A DNA stretch of 64,000 nt from Chondrilla cf. caribensis (Eukaryota > Porifera > Demospongiae > Chondrillida > Chondrillidae), in NCBI GenBank assembly GCA_964020155.1, contig OZ026555.1, forward strand, positions 2,429,282-2,493,281, in the 5' to 3' direction. Positions 11,201 through 26,200 of this stretch are shown here, piece by piece (the first letter of the stretch is position 1; each line of letters begins with the position of its first letter). The position numbers were made by a program, and so were the translations under genes. The notes beneath the pieces were generated by a model. That model was not told the DNA's origin, did no database searches, and worked only from the letters and a program-made list of their open reading frames with translations.

Positions 11201-14200
11201 CTTACATGTGGTAGTCCTGGGTAGAAAACGAACATTAGTGCTTGATGGTCAAAATAGTACTCTGTACGAAACTAGTTTCCAAGGACTGAGGCAACCTAAG
11301 AGCACTTCTAGCCAGTGAGGTCACTAGAATTGAAATAAAGAAGGGCACCTTTATGTATGTGTGGAACAATTTTGAGGGGTTTTAATAAAGCAATCACACA
11401 ACAATGACGGCAACAGTACAATTATGTATAATAAACAGTGTAAAGTATAAACAATATGTTATACACTACTCAACAGTAAAACCACATTGATGTACATTGA
11501 TCATTTGAAGAGGGGTGCAGGGGGTATTTTGAGTCATGTTGAAGGGTACTTTGGGTCTCAAGAAGGGTTCTGTACCCTTCAAAAATGATCTAGAGACCAC
11601 ACTGCTTCTAGCTCACCCATGCAGCGATAAAGTTAGCCTGTCACTGTTGTTGACGCTAAGAAACAACATATCCCAATGAGCTATACGTACCCCAGCATGG
11701 TAAAGGCCACGGTGAAAGTATGAAACCAACACCTGGTCGATGTGAAGTTTAGTGCACCGATTTACAGCAATCACTCGAACACCGCCTTTTCATTGTGTCC
11801 TGTCTCTATGATATGTCTACCTGTTCATGACATTTATCATACTAGGGTAGACTATAGAGCCAGAAAGACTTGTGCATAATTTTATACCATGTACAGTTGT
11901 ATTAACAGGGATTACAGCTCAGAAATTTACAAACAACATTGAATTGCCATTTTCTCTAAAAGTTGACTACGTACAGAATAACATTCGTTTTCTACCCGTG
12001 ACTGCCACACATATAGTGGTGATTTAAAGTATCGATACTAAAACTCTTGGGCCACTCCCAAGTGCTCACGTGTGCTTGTACGCGTGCCCATGCATGTGCA
12101 CTTGTATGAGTATTTCAGCCATTTGTTGTAAAGGTGTTAATTGTATTTAAGGTGTTTTGGATCATACTGTTAGGACTGTATGTGCTAGAGCGCCACAGAA
12201 AAGTTCACTATCACAAAAGATGCATGCATAATATTGCCATTTATATGTAAATGGAGTTAACATGACTGGGCAAGGGGGGCTAAGATGCGGCTTTGAGAGT
12301 CAGACTATCTAACGTGGTTTTCCCGACCTGGTGGACGAGATCCGCCAGGGCATAATTAGGGAAGGTTAAGGTTACATAGCTAATGGGTGACATAGGTGCG
12401 CGTGTGTTAATCTTGAACCCAGACGGCATGGGTACTCGATTGCTCAGCAGCTGCAGCTGGTCAAACAACCCTGATTCTCAGGCAATCAGTTGGCTTGTCG
12501 GTGCATGCAATGCCTTGGTCGATTTCTGTCTGCCATTGTATTGGATTTATCAATGCTACTCGCTGTTTGCTAGCATTCGCGTATCCCTTGCAGTTTCCCT
12601 CCCTCCCACCTCCATTTTTTTAGGCTCATTCTCCACTGCCTCAGTGCGATGTGATCGAGCCAGGATTGGGGCATTACATCAATTCATGAAAAGTTCCTTC
12701 TCGGGCCGCAATACTTGCCACTGCGTTATTACTCAGATATCCCCCAAGCATGCTCCGGGGGAGAGTCCTTAAATACCTGAGGTGCTATTGAGTGCATGAG
12801 CTATGAGCTGCATATGTGGCAAGGCAAGCAAGCATGATTAATATGCATAATGGTATGCAAATGTTAGTTGGTGACGATTATTAATTAGGGGATGTTTTAT
12901 GAAAATAAATACTTTTTCAGGGGCTATGCCCCTGCCCAGTCCTGTGCTCTCCAATGGCTACCTTCAGTCAGTGAAGGTCAGGTGATCTATATCAATGGGC
13001 TCACTCAGCAGTAAGTCAGGTGGGGTGGGGTGTGGTTTTTCCACAGGAATGTCAAATATGATTTGTGCACAACGACCCACTCAATGTTGCATAAGAGGAC
13101 AGTATAATGTCACTTTTCACCTACACCATATATAAATACAAACAGATGGAACTAGACTCAATGGTTATTTATGAGAACTTTACTTCATGTCCGTACATAC
13201 TCAAATCATGCACCACCCTTGTGACGCACACACATTTTATCACATTTCATTGTTTACAAAATAAAGTCACAATGTTATGGATAACATGGTTGGTGTACAC
13301 TGTGAACATGTCATACCTGAGACACATAGGTACTATACAAGAATAAGAATAGTATTATTAATTTTGCTTGCAGGCAATTGACAGGAACAAACACAACACT
13401 ACTGTGAACTATGAGTTTCACTTGCTGAAGCCATGCAAGATTCTTGTTTGCTATGACTTGTGCATGAGAGTGTAAGTAACAAATTGACTTATACCAGAAA
13501 TACTGCTAATTTCTCTGTTATTTTGCAAAATGTTTGGCTTTTGGAGACTATAGAGCTAGTGATTCATAAATGGTATATTCTACAACACTCAAGTTCGAAG
13601 CGTTAATTACTGTGAATTCTCAAACAAACTGTGTGAATGTTGTAGGCAATTTCATGGTTAAGTACGTTGATCAGTTCTGTAACATTAGGTGATAGATGGT
13701 AATACGTGCACCAGCAGGTGGTAGTTACATTACTTCTGGCCACTACTGGAATATATTTGCAGGAACATATACAGTACACATAGCAAATGTATGAGCAATT
13801 CTTTGTTGGAGATGTCAAACTCAGGTACAATTACGATTTACATTTATCTATTTATATATCCATTTCTGTTCAAATTGCAGCAAACTACCATCAATCAATT
13901 GCTACAAGATACATCAAGTTTAGAAACACAATGTAGCTTAAACAGAAGGCGTTATCAGATAACAACAGCTTTCAGTGGTTCAACCAATGCCCAGCTGTAC
14001 AACAATTATGTCAACAAATAACAGTAACATCCAATATAATACACATGAAGTAGTAATACACTAGTGATCACTTACATAACATCCAATCTTCATCTTCACT
14101 GTTTTACACTTGCATTGTGACCATGCTTCACACAATTCCTTCTCATCCACTGGAGTGTTGCCCTGGTCAGGAATGATGAGATGTAATGGGACAACTTCAA

Positions 14201-17200
14201 TAAATCATGTCATCTTGTTCAAACTCACTGACAACATTCATCATAACACTGAAGGTATCTAATATATTACAATACAGTATACCAATTCTACCAGATAAAG
14301 GTTGCATTAGAATGAGCAGTGTTGATAAACAGTTGAACACTACACACAGTCTATGTAAACTGTAAACTAATCAATTTCAATAGCACCTACACACATGGTC
14401 ACTCTATTCAACAAATAATATTATAAATTATTGTTACATTATTAATAATTCTATATTATTATACACTTTGTCCGGCAGGTACATACTTGACAACATGTAG
14501 GCCAGATTGAATCTTATGCTAATACTGTACTGACTTAAGGTATGGTAGCAGGCAAGTTGGTTCCCTTTCTGTTTTGGAAAAACGCTGTTCTGTATTCGTT
14601 TCTACGATAACGAATACAAATAAAAGATGAAATGGAAAACCAGTTACACAAAAATGGCGGGTAAATGTGCAAAATGTCGATTGGAACTAATCGGAACATT
14701 GCCTACAAATTCAAGCGATCGCTTTTAGATTTTAAGTTCTTGAGCCCCTTCTTTTGAAAACAGTGGCAAATTGTTGGGACTTTGAAGCCGCACGAGTAAA
14801 AGATAATCCTGAGCTTCATGTATCTGCTGAAGAATGGCATATCACTAAAACGTCACAGTTTAATCCTTAATACCAACAGCATCTATGTCACACTTCAATT
14901 TTATTAACGAGGGTGACTGAAATTCTTTGATATTAACACAATTTAAATGGAATGGCGTTCTATGAAAACGGTATTATAGTAGCCTTTTACAAAAGAAAGA
15001 CTGAAATGAATCGAGGCAGTTCGTATTCATCCTTACAAAATGGAATGGGAACCAACTTTTGCCTCCTACCATAAGTACACCAACTCTCACATACCCCTCA
15101 CCATTTATTGATAAGCACTTGTGAGAACTAATTCAATCAACACCTTTAGGAAGTATTTATCTAACCTCTCAACAAAGGTACATATATAGCACCTCGGATT
15201 ACTTATTACAGGGGTATAATCAATTCAGAGATCATTTCGTACACAACAGTACTACACTGGGACATAAAATGGTGTCCTTTGTATAGAGGTTTTCAGATGT
15301 TCGTAACAGAGAGGTAACACTGCAATATTTGTAACGACAGGTATGATTGAAAGTGTAGGAACTGCAAGACAATGAGTATATGTAATTTGAAGGTATAATA
15401 TCATTTAAATAAAGTATAGCTAAAAAAAATAGGGCTAGTGAGATTCACATGCATAGATATAAATGCATGGTGGAAAATAGCCAGACAGAATGATATTATC
15501 ATGGTGAGGTTGTACAATATTCAGGAGTTCCAGCTCTTTCTATACAGTACACTGAACTTACAGCAGTCAACTCCATGGTAACATTCAGTTCCTCTAAATC
15601 CTCAGCACCTTCCACTCCACAGAGGATTGCTGCCCACTCTGCTGGAGAGAGACGCAATGTCAACTGACTTGTAAAACATGGAACCAGTAACAACTTCAGT
15701 GGAGACATCCATGATTCATCATATTCTGTGATAAAAATGGACAAAATCAATGACTACAAATTTTGAATAGACCATAAATAGCTTTAAAGGATCCAGTACA
15801 TCCCATGCTCAAGTGGCAATACAAACACAAACATTTTGTAGATCTTAAAAATATTAAGAGATTGCTTCAACACACACTCATGTACTTATTGTAGAGAATG
15901 ATGTATGTATGTCTGTGTGAAGGTTTAATTGTTGTTCTTATGAGTGATGTTTGTTTTTGATTTGTTGCAAGCATGCTCAGTGTGTCAGTCAGACATGTGT
16001 ATTTCAGAAGTGAATAATGAGTGAAATGTGTACAAGTTGATAGTGGGCTAGTATGCAGTTAGGTTACCATACTACAGTAATTTGGTAATTAGGATCCAAA
16101 CAGCTGCTATTTTGTTGTATGTTGTTGTGAACTCAAGCTTGGAGTAATCATGGCCATATACGGTACAATCAGCAGGTTCATTGTTACTACAGTGGCCTAT
16201 TGGGACCTAGTAATTTGAGATGAAAAACTCTTGGGTCTGGTAGTTGGTGCAGGATGGCATACTAGAGAAGGTTGGGCACAGTAAGCGGACAGCACCCATT
16301 GTCCCTGTTCCTGAGAAGAGCAGGGAATTTTGAGACTGAGCACTCAACTCCTAGTGCACACATGCAGGGTGAATATGTCTGCATGATCAATGTCCATTGA
16401 AGTCAGTAGCAAAAGAGCTATCATACATGTCAACAGTATGACAGGTTCAAGTGTGTCAACTTACCAGAGGAACAGATGTGTAAGCAGTCAATCACCAAGT
16501 GCTGTACATTTTGGCACAATGATATTCCCTTTAGTAGTGCCCTCACAATAGACTTTTTTAGCTCAGTCCACTCTTTCTACAAGTGACCAAATGTAATATG
16601 TACAAGAAATAAACACAATCTCACACAATGTGATGTAATCATAATTAACATATGCACAAAACGGTAGTTGACATAGAATCTGTGTACATGCTGAATAGGT
16701 AGCCAGTATATGGGAAATCTTGAAGAAAACTACATAAAGTTAGCCTGTTGTTGTTGACACTAAGAAACAATGTATCCCAATGAACTACCTGTTCATGATA
16801 TTTATCATACTCGGGTAGACTATAGAGCCAGAAAAGACTTGTGCACAATTTTATACCGTGTACAGTTGTATTAACAGGAATTACAGCTCAGAAATTTACA
16901 AACAACGTTGAGTTGCCATTTTCTCAAAAAGTTGACTACGGAATAACATTCGTTTTCTACCCGTGACTGCCACACATATAGTGGTGATTTAAAGTATTGA
17001 TACTAAAAATTCGCAGGTCACTCCCAAGTGCGCACGTGTGCTTGTACGTGTTCCCCTGTGCACTCGCATGAGTACTTCAGCACTTTGTAGTAAAGGCGTT
17101 AATTGTATTGAAGGTGTTTTGGATCATACTGTTAGGACCGTATGTGCTAGAGTGCCACAGATAAGTTCACTATCACAAAAAATGCATGCATAATAATATG

Positions 17201-20200
17201 ATCTGTACACAATGACCCACTCAATGTTGCATAAGAGGACAGTAAAATGTCACTTTTCACCTCCACCATACATAAACACAAACAGATGGAACTAAACTCA
17301 ATGGTTATTTATGAGAACTTCACTTCATGTCCGTACATACTCAAATCATACACCACCCTTGTGACCCACACATATTTTATCACATTTCGTTGTTTACAAA
17401 ATGAAGCCACAATGTTATGGATAACATGGTTGGTGTGCACTGTGTACATGTCATACCTTAGACACGTAGGTACTATACAAGATTAAGAATAGTATTATCA
17501 ATTTTGTTTGCAGGCAATTTTTAAAACAAACACAACACTACTGTGAATTGTGAGTTTCACTTGTTGAAGCCATGCAAGATTCTTGTTTGCTATGACTTGT
17601 GCATGAGAGTGTAAGTAACAAATTGACTTATACCAGAAATACTGCTAATTTCTCCCACAGTGGTTAATCGAACTCTTAAATGCTTACATTTTGCAAAATG
17701 TTTGGCATTTGGAGACTTTACAGCTAGTGACCATAAACGGTACATTCTACGACACTCAAGTTTGAAGCGTTAATTACTGTGAATTCTCAAACTGTGTGCA
17801 TGTTGTAGGCAATTTCATGGTTAAGTACATTAATCAGTACTGTAACATGATAGATGGTAACGTGATAGATGGTAATACGTGCACCAGCAGGTGGTAGTTA
17901 CATTACTTCTGGCCAGTACTGAATATATTTGCAGGAACATACACAGTACACATAGCAAATGTATGAGTAATTCTTTGTTGGAGATGTCAAACACAGATAC
18001 AATTACAATTTACATTTATCTCTTTCTACATCCCTTTCTGTTCAAATTGCAGCAAACTATCATCAAATCAATTGCTGCAAGATACATCAAGTTTAGAAAC
18101 ACAATGTAGCTTATATGAAAAGAAGTCATTATCAGATAACAACAGCTTTCAGTGGTACAACCAATGCCTAGCTGTACAGCAATTATGTCAACAAATAACA
18201 GTCACATCCAATATAATACACATGAAGTAGAAATACACTAGTGATCACTTACATAACATCCAATCTTCATCTTCATTGTTTTACACTTGCATTGTGACCA
18301 TGCTTCACACAATTCCTTCTCATCCACTGGAGTGTTGTCCTGGTCAGGAATGATGAGATGTAATGGGACAACTTCAATAAATCATGTCATCTTGTTCAAA
18401 ACTCACTGACAAACATTCCTCATAACACTGAAGGCATCTAATCTATTACCATATGGTATACTAATTCTACTAGATAAAAGTTGCATTGGAATGAGCAGAG
18501 TTGACAAACAGTTTGAACAACACTACACACATTATAAAAATATTATGGTATAATAATTATACATATGCACTTTGTTCAACAGGTACAGTGGAACCTGTCT
18601 AATCTGGCATTCAACAGGAAATGGGAAATACAGTAGTTGTCAAAAATTCCTTCCCATTCATTGTGTAAAGACAAGACGAATAACCATTTTGTTCCATTTC
18701 ATTTTAGTCTTTTTTCCGTAGAGGTCTATTCCAGATCAGGCAGGTACTTTTCTATTGTAAAATAGTTCATGCCTGAAAACCTTCACCAATTTAGGCAAAT
18801 ATCAGTTTATAGAGCAGGGGCGTAGCGAGAATTTTCAAGAGGGGGTTTCCAGATCAGAACAGAAGAAAGAATCCAAAGGACCCTGTCGTTTGCACGCCGA
18901 AGCCATATTGAAACGTCACGATGACATCACAAAAATGGCCACCCGAATCACTTCCAATGAGATTTACAGTCTTGTCCTATATTCTTTTGAATTTTTAATA
19001 TGGCTTTGTATATAGGATAGGTACCTGAGTCTTTTGTGCCTAAAACTGTGATTACTTGGATATTTATCAGGTATTTAAGTAACCTTGCAACTTGAGACCA
19101 GTGTCCCAAGTTTATCTTGGTTAGCTAGCTATATTTATGTTTTTTCCAAGCAACACTTTCAAAAGGGGTTTCCAGAAGGCTCAGAAACCCCCCTAGCTAC
19201 GCCCCTGTAGAGGTGCCGGATTAGGCAGGTTCCACTATACGTACTTAACAACATGATTGCCAGAATAAATCTGAACTCAATACTGTACACTGACTGAAGG
19301 TAATTACACCAAACACATCACATACACCATTCGTTGATGAGCACTTGGGAGCACTTGTTCAATCAGCACATTTATAGAGGTGTTAAGTAATTATCTAACC
19401 TCTCAACAAAGTTAAATATACATGTATAGCACTGTGGATTAATTATTACAGGGTTTAACTCAATTCGAAGATTATTTCCTACACTACAGTATTACACTGG
19501 ACCATAGAATGGTGTCCTTAATATAGAGATTTTCAGAGGTTTGTAACAGAGAGGTAGCACTGTACTATTTGTAATGACAGGTGCGAATGAAAGTGTAGGA
19601 ACTGCAAGAGCATGAGTATATAGGTTTTCGATTGTAAGAAAAGTATAGTATAATTTGAATAAAATATAACTATAAACAATTATTGTATGCTAATGAGATT
19701 CAAATGCATAGATATAATAACATTGTGGAATGTAGCCAGATAGAATGATAATATCATGGTGAGGTTGTTCCAGCCCTTTCTATACAGTACACTGAACTTA
19801 CATCAGTCAACTCCATGGTAACATTCAGTTCCTCTAAATCCTCAGCCTCTCGCACTCCACAGAGGATTGCTGCCCACTCTGCTGGAGAGAAATACAATCT
19901 CAACTGACTTGTGAGACGTGGAACCAGTAACAACTTCAGTGAAGACATCCATGATTCATCATATTCTGTGATAAAAATGGACAAAATAACAAAAATAAAT
20001 GGCCACAGATTTTGAATAGACCATAAATAGCTTTGAAGGTCCAAGTACATCCCATGCTCAAAGTGGTAATACAAAAACAAACATTTTGTAGATCCTAAAA
20101 ATAAGAGATTGCTTCAACACACACTTGTGTACATATTGTAGTGAATGATGTACGTATGTCTGTGTGAAGGTTTAATTGTTGTTCTTATGAGTGATAATAT

Positions 20201-23200
20201 TGTAGAGACTCATTGCTATGTGGATATTACTAAGGCAAAATGATGAAGATTCTGAAAACTGACAGCTGACAAAGGCCTTCGTGGTCGAAACGTCCTCTGT
20301 GTTATCAACAACAATAATTTCTGCTATGTTTATGCTCAAAGAATCTTCATCAGACATTTTATAGATCCTAATAATAAAAGATTGCTTTAACACACACTCG
20401 CATAATTATTGTAGAGAATGATGTACATAGGTTAGTGTAAAGGTTTAATTGTTGTTCTTATGAGTGATGTTTGTTTATGATTTGCTGCAAGCATGCTCAG
20501 TGTGTCAGTCAGACATGTGTATTTCAGAAGTGAATAATGAGTGAAATGTGTACAAGTTGATAGTGGGCCAGTATGCAGTTAGGTTACCATACTACAGTAG
20601 TTTGATATTGAAAATCAGAACAGCTGCTATTTCATTGTACAGTGAATATTTGTTTCTCTGTCAAACCATTTTATCTGCCATAGTATTTTAAACAAATTCA
20701 CTTGTATGGCTACGCTGTACATGTAATTCAGAATTTCATGATTCTGCCATTTTTCTGTGTACCAATTTGGACTTTAGGACAGGCTTTGTTTACAGAAAAA
20801 TGCCAGGTAGCATACTATTCGAAACAAATTCACTTGTATGGCTACGTTGTACATGTAATCCGGAATTTGGTGATTCTGCCATTTTTCTGTGTATAAACTT
20901 TGTGCAGGCTTTGTTTACAGATAATCTGCCAGGTGTCAAGAAGCTCTGTTGATGTAGAGCAAAGCAGCAGCTAAGCATTCTAAAGTCGACCTAACAATGT
21001 ATAAGATTTGCGGTTACAGAGAGAGAAATCCAATGACAATGCAAGAAATACTCACTGACTGTTTCTCGAAAAAGCGGAACCTACAAATTGTGTGACATAC
21101 AGTAGGAGATATCCTAGACGAAATCAGTATTATATTTGCCGAATTTCTGCTAACCAATTAACAAATATTCACAGTACGTTGTTGTGAGCCCAAACTTGGA
21201 GTATTCATGGCCACATATGGTACAATCAGTACAATTGTGGGGAGTGTAACTACTGTGGCTTATTGGGACCAAGTAATTTTAGTAAGAGAATACTCATGGG
21301 GATATGCCACTTAAGTTAGACTTTCGTACAGCTAGGCTGAAATGATTTTTTTGTAATTTGGTGAAGCCAAACAAAATTTCATGTCAAACGATCATGTGCA
21401 GTGAGGTAATATGATGCATACTGCTGATGACAACCATGTCACACAATGTCATGTGATAATCATGTGTACTTACCATTCACTTTGAATCGACCTATAATAT
21501 CCTCAATGGACAACGCGTCAAAAATCAAATGTTGCACTTTTTGGGTAGATAACAATCCCCACAAAAGTACTTTCATAATAGATTTCATTGACTCAAAGAT
21601 CTGTTCCTTGTAATCCAGATTCTGTTTCTGCAAGTGTCAGGATGGAGACTGCAAATAATATTATTAATATTAGCAACTTGGTTTGAAAAAGAAACAACCT
21701 AGGACTCAATGAAGCTACAATGGGTGTTAGTAAAACTGAAACAACATCATTGCATGAGGAAGGCCAACTTAAACATATTATAGAGTGAATAGGGTGTAAA
21801 AGCCTGAATGTGATATGCTAACCACATAATTGCTAATCTTCACTTACTCCCAAAGGAGTGGAGTTAAAGGCAATTAATACGAGTACAAAGAACACATCGA
21901 TTTAAAAGGAAAATGTCATTAATTGCAAAACAATTAATTTAAATTTGAAAACCTTTTGGTCGCATATGACCCTGAAAACTTTACTTACTTGTTTGTTGCA
22001 TTTCCTAGAAGACTAACATCTAACTTCTTTAAACTGCCAAGGAAACATTTTCAAATTTCTGGTTTTATCAATAGAAAAGAAGACTATAAAGGTTCAGTCG
22101 ATAGTTAAATCATTGAAACCATGATAATCACAAAGGGCTGTAAGTAGTCATTTCAAATTTAGGCATATTGGCATAGTGAACAGCAGCCATTTTTGTGATC
22201 ACTATAAACATCGTTCCTGATACTTTTACAAAAGTAAAACCATATAGGGCTGCTAAAGGTGGCCAAATATCTATTTGTCAAATGAACACAAACAGCGAAC
22301 TTTAATTGAATACATTACATGATGCATATAAGGAAGTCAACCATTCATGTAGGGTTCATTCCTTCAAACCTAAGCACCAAATGATGCAAGTGTGTAGTAG
22401 AATACATGCAAATTTTAGAGTGATAATTAATATTTCATCAGGTAATATTATTTCACCTGAGTAACCATTAGCCACAGGCTACTTCAGTGGCACGTGATCA
22501 TGTTTTTCATATTGCATCTTCCTTCTTCTCATAAATATGTGCGTATAATGTAAATAGGAATTTTTGCATAATTTATACTCTTACTATGTAGATGCAAAAT
22601 TGCAATATGTGGAAATATGGAGAATATACTGTTTACTCACAAAAAGCCACAAATTATCCATCTTACTTACTGAACGAGAAGACGGAATCTTGTCATCAAC
22701 ATTCGGTAAAGATATCTTCACTGTCTTCCACATGGCAACAGATTCTTCCTGGATGTATATAATATAAAAAAGAAATTGATTCATCTTCTGTTTGATTAAC
22801 ATTCCAACTTCAAAGAGTTTTCAGAAACACAGTATTAACAGTTTTCCTCATTTCTTTCCAATGTTTTCATCCTGAGAGCCATCAGTACAATAGCTACGAA
22901 CTACAATCCTCAGTGTGGAAATGTTTAGGTAGCCTCAAAACTAAAATGCAATTTATTCTGTAGCCAACATAGGAAGGCGGGGACTGCATGTGCCATATAA
23001 TTGGACTGGCTATGTCCATGATAACAAAAATCTGTTACAAATACTTAGACCAATGAAGAAATTGTGATCAAAAGGTACAAAACATGATCAAATCTGACAG
23101 GAATGTCTTGGCAGTACTCATAGGCATGGGAAGGTACCTTTGACTTGGGTGAGGATGGTGATGTAATTAGCTGAGTGTTTTGTGCACAACTGTACACTAA

Positions 23201-26200
23201 TAGGCTGTGCAAGAGCTTAGTCTAGTAAATGGCACAATTATCTCAACTGTCAGTGACTAACAGTGTGCAGGGTTCCAATTATAAATATAAATTGCTATGA
23301 GATTGCAAAATGACATTTGTGCTGCTTATGCAAGATAATGACAATGACAATGGGGTAAATCTGTGAGATCTAGTGTTATTTATTACACTCATCAGAACAA
23401 AATCAGAGAAATAATAATAACATAAAGGAATATTATGCGGGCTTGGTATAGTGTAACATTTATTGAATGGAAAAAATAATACAAAGAGTAATAAAGGCAT
23501 AAAAGTGAACTGTCATGCCAATTTAAAGCAATGATTAATAAAACTCCCACCAAACCTTGATGCATGGATCCTTTGTGGTGATCTCAAGAGCAGATGTGGT
23601 ATTCACCAGAGCTTTCACAATACAAGAGAACAGCCTTCCAATTGGTGAATCAATAGAAACCTAAATTTATTATAAGTGCTGTTAATACTGTAGTGTCTGA
23701 AATTTTTGCAAGACATAAATTTCATGAATTGTTTGATATATGACTTCGCGTTTATATTTTCACGAATGACAACTTCATTCACAGCACTTCCAGGGCACTT
23801 TTGTATTAAAATTGGCGATGGAACGATACAGGGTTATCACAGTCGAGACATTAGCGTTTCAGATATTCCACTTCTTCCTCCATTCCCTCTCTTCTTGCCG
23901 AGTTGCTTCTTGGAATATTTCACTCCATTCAAGCAGTTTGAACAGCGGTTTGGAAGAGGGTTGGGCAACATGCTTTGACTTCAGAATAAAATGCCTGAAA
24001 TACTCCTTGATATTCTAGGACATCCTGGCAACCGTCGACTAAGGGTTGCTGTCAATTTCCATCACAGACAAGTGAAAATCGGCCTTTGATAAAAAGACAA
24101 CCATTTTATATCTACCCATGTTAAATTTCATGCATAAATTATCATGAACCCGACCTTTGTCACAAAATTTGTGAAAATTACATCCCGCAAAAATTTCAGA
24201 CACTGTGGTATATATGCATGGAGTCATATGTACACACAGGTAGGGAAAGGCTTGTGGTACGATAGCAGTCATATACATCTTTATAATACATATTTGTACT
24301 TTGAAAGTGGTCGATATGATGAACTCCAGCCAATTAAGTGAAGTCGCCTTGCTATGTACTAGCTCCTCCTCTTCTTCAGTTAAATCTTTACAATTTGGAC
24401 CTTGTTTCTAGAGGATAAAAATACACATCCTAGTACACTGATTAGCCTTGATATCCTACATAGCAAGAAATATACAATGACATTGGCTGAGCTAAATACG
24501 TATCCTCATTTAACATCATGGGGTTAAACATGGACAACGTGCAAGGATGATGCAAATAAAAATAATATTATAGAATGTTCCAATGGAATAATTAGAATGT
24601 TGACATAATTCAGGAGCGCTATTGAATTAGAGGTTTTGATCAAAATGGTATTTTGGCAACTGTAGGAGAAGAGTTCATTTGTCACCAAGATGCAGACAAC
24701 GAGCATGACCAATATGCCATGCCTACCATGAAGCAAGATGATGTTTGTGGTCACCTACCATGTGAAACATCTTACTTTTTCTTGGCACATGATAAAACTA
24801 GTATTGGCATGGTGATAGAGAAGGGGGAGATGGAGACCCTCTACCATTTAACATATGCTGGTAAGCGGAATGATATATGAATATAGAGTCTAATAGAAAA
24901 TTAATGTTCCAAAATCCACGGAAACAATTGAATAATTGAGCATGTTTATGGCAAAACATTCCTGCGAGTGACAAAAATTAGAGTGCCAGGAATTTGTTAG
25001 GTTTAGGACATAACTTGGAGGAGAGTGTTGTCCTCATGAAAAGCGAAATTATAATAATATAATATGACATGAAGACCCACCACTCATTGAATGAGAGCAT
25101 TTCCCTATAGGGTTGTGGGGGGTACTCCTAGCAAGATTTCACCTTATAAATGTAGAGGTCATATCACAACTGTCAATTAGGAAGAGAAAGATGTTTCCAA
25201 ATTGGATGGAGAATTGAAAATTACCAGGCTGGAATTTCTGTACATTCAAAATTTCTCAAACCCAAAAAGCTTACCACTTACAAAGGTGTAATTACTATAC
25301 TGTTGATTTTATCATGCTAATTTCAAGTGACATATCAATAACCGAGAAATCAACCTTGACAATGTAAACTTAAGGGAGATGCAGACAAGAACTGTATGAA
25401 TCAAAGCACTGGTCAATAATCCCAACAATATTAGTACCAGAGCTGATGTCGAGATTAAGTATAAGGGAAGGTTCTATTGGAAAATCATTCTAGATCTGTA
25501 GATTGGAATATTTCAAAATATAGAAAAGTGCAAAAGGAACGTACTATGAAGAAAGCATCGAATGAGGTATGTACATTTATTGCAATACTTCAGTTGAATG
25601 CGATAATAATTAAGTGCATGAAAGTGCTTTTGAATATTCACTGACTAAGAGCGTCAGGACATTATTAGGTAGTGCAAATATCTCCAGTCAGTACTGTGTA
25701 TGGCTGTGAAGTAAATAGTGTAACATAAAATTCTGACTCACTATTCCATCAATGATCAGCTTTTCCAAGTGACATTTCAGCAGAACATCAGTTACTATAC
25801 GCAGTGGTGCATGACCAAGACTGGCACTAGTTATACTGTTGTCAGATGGTAAAGTATCTGAAAACACTTTCCAGTCTATAACAAAAAAGAAAACAACATG
25901 CCATCAAGTACTCATCATTTGTTTAACTGCTTCAACAGTTGTGAAACCATCATGCATGATTAATGAGGAAACACTGTACACTAACAGTGTGACACAAAAA
26001 TAAAAATACCCATTTCAAATCAAATAATAACAAAATAGATGGTTTGGTTTGGTTGGTTTCAATTTAATACCATCCAAATTGAACCAGAATTAATATCTGC
26101 ATCAGATACATAAAACATAAACCTGTGTACACCCCTAGTAATTATAGTGTGCGAGTATATGAGTCATGCCATGCTTGTACTCAAGACCCTAGCATGTAAT

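Noticed and set aside
13107..13346. Plus-strand 79-codon frame [13 protein letters not shown], repeated at 17247-17486
   Set aside because: Conserved only because the whole module was copied. Broken in other modules (57.6 and 61.9 kb) and without splice sites.
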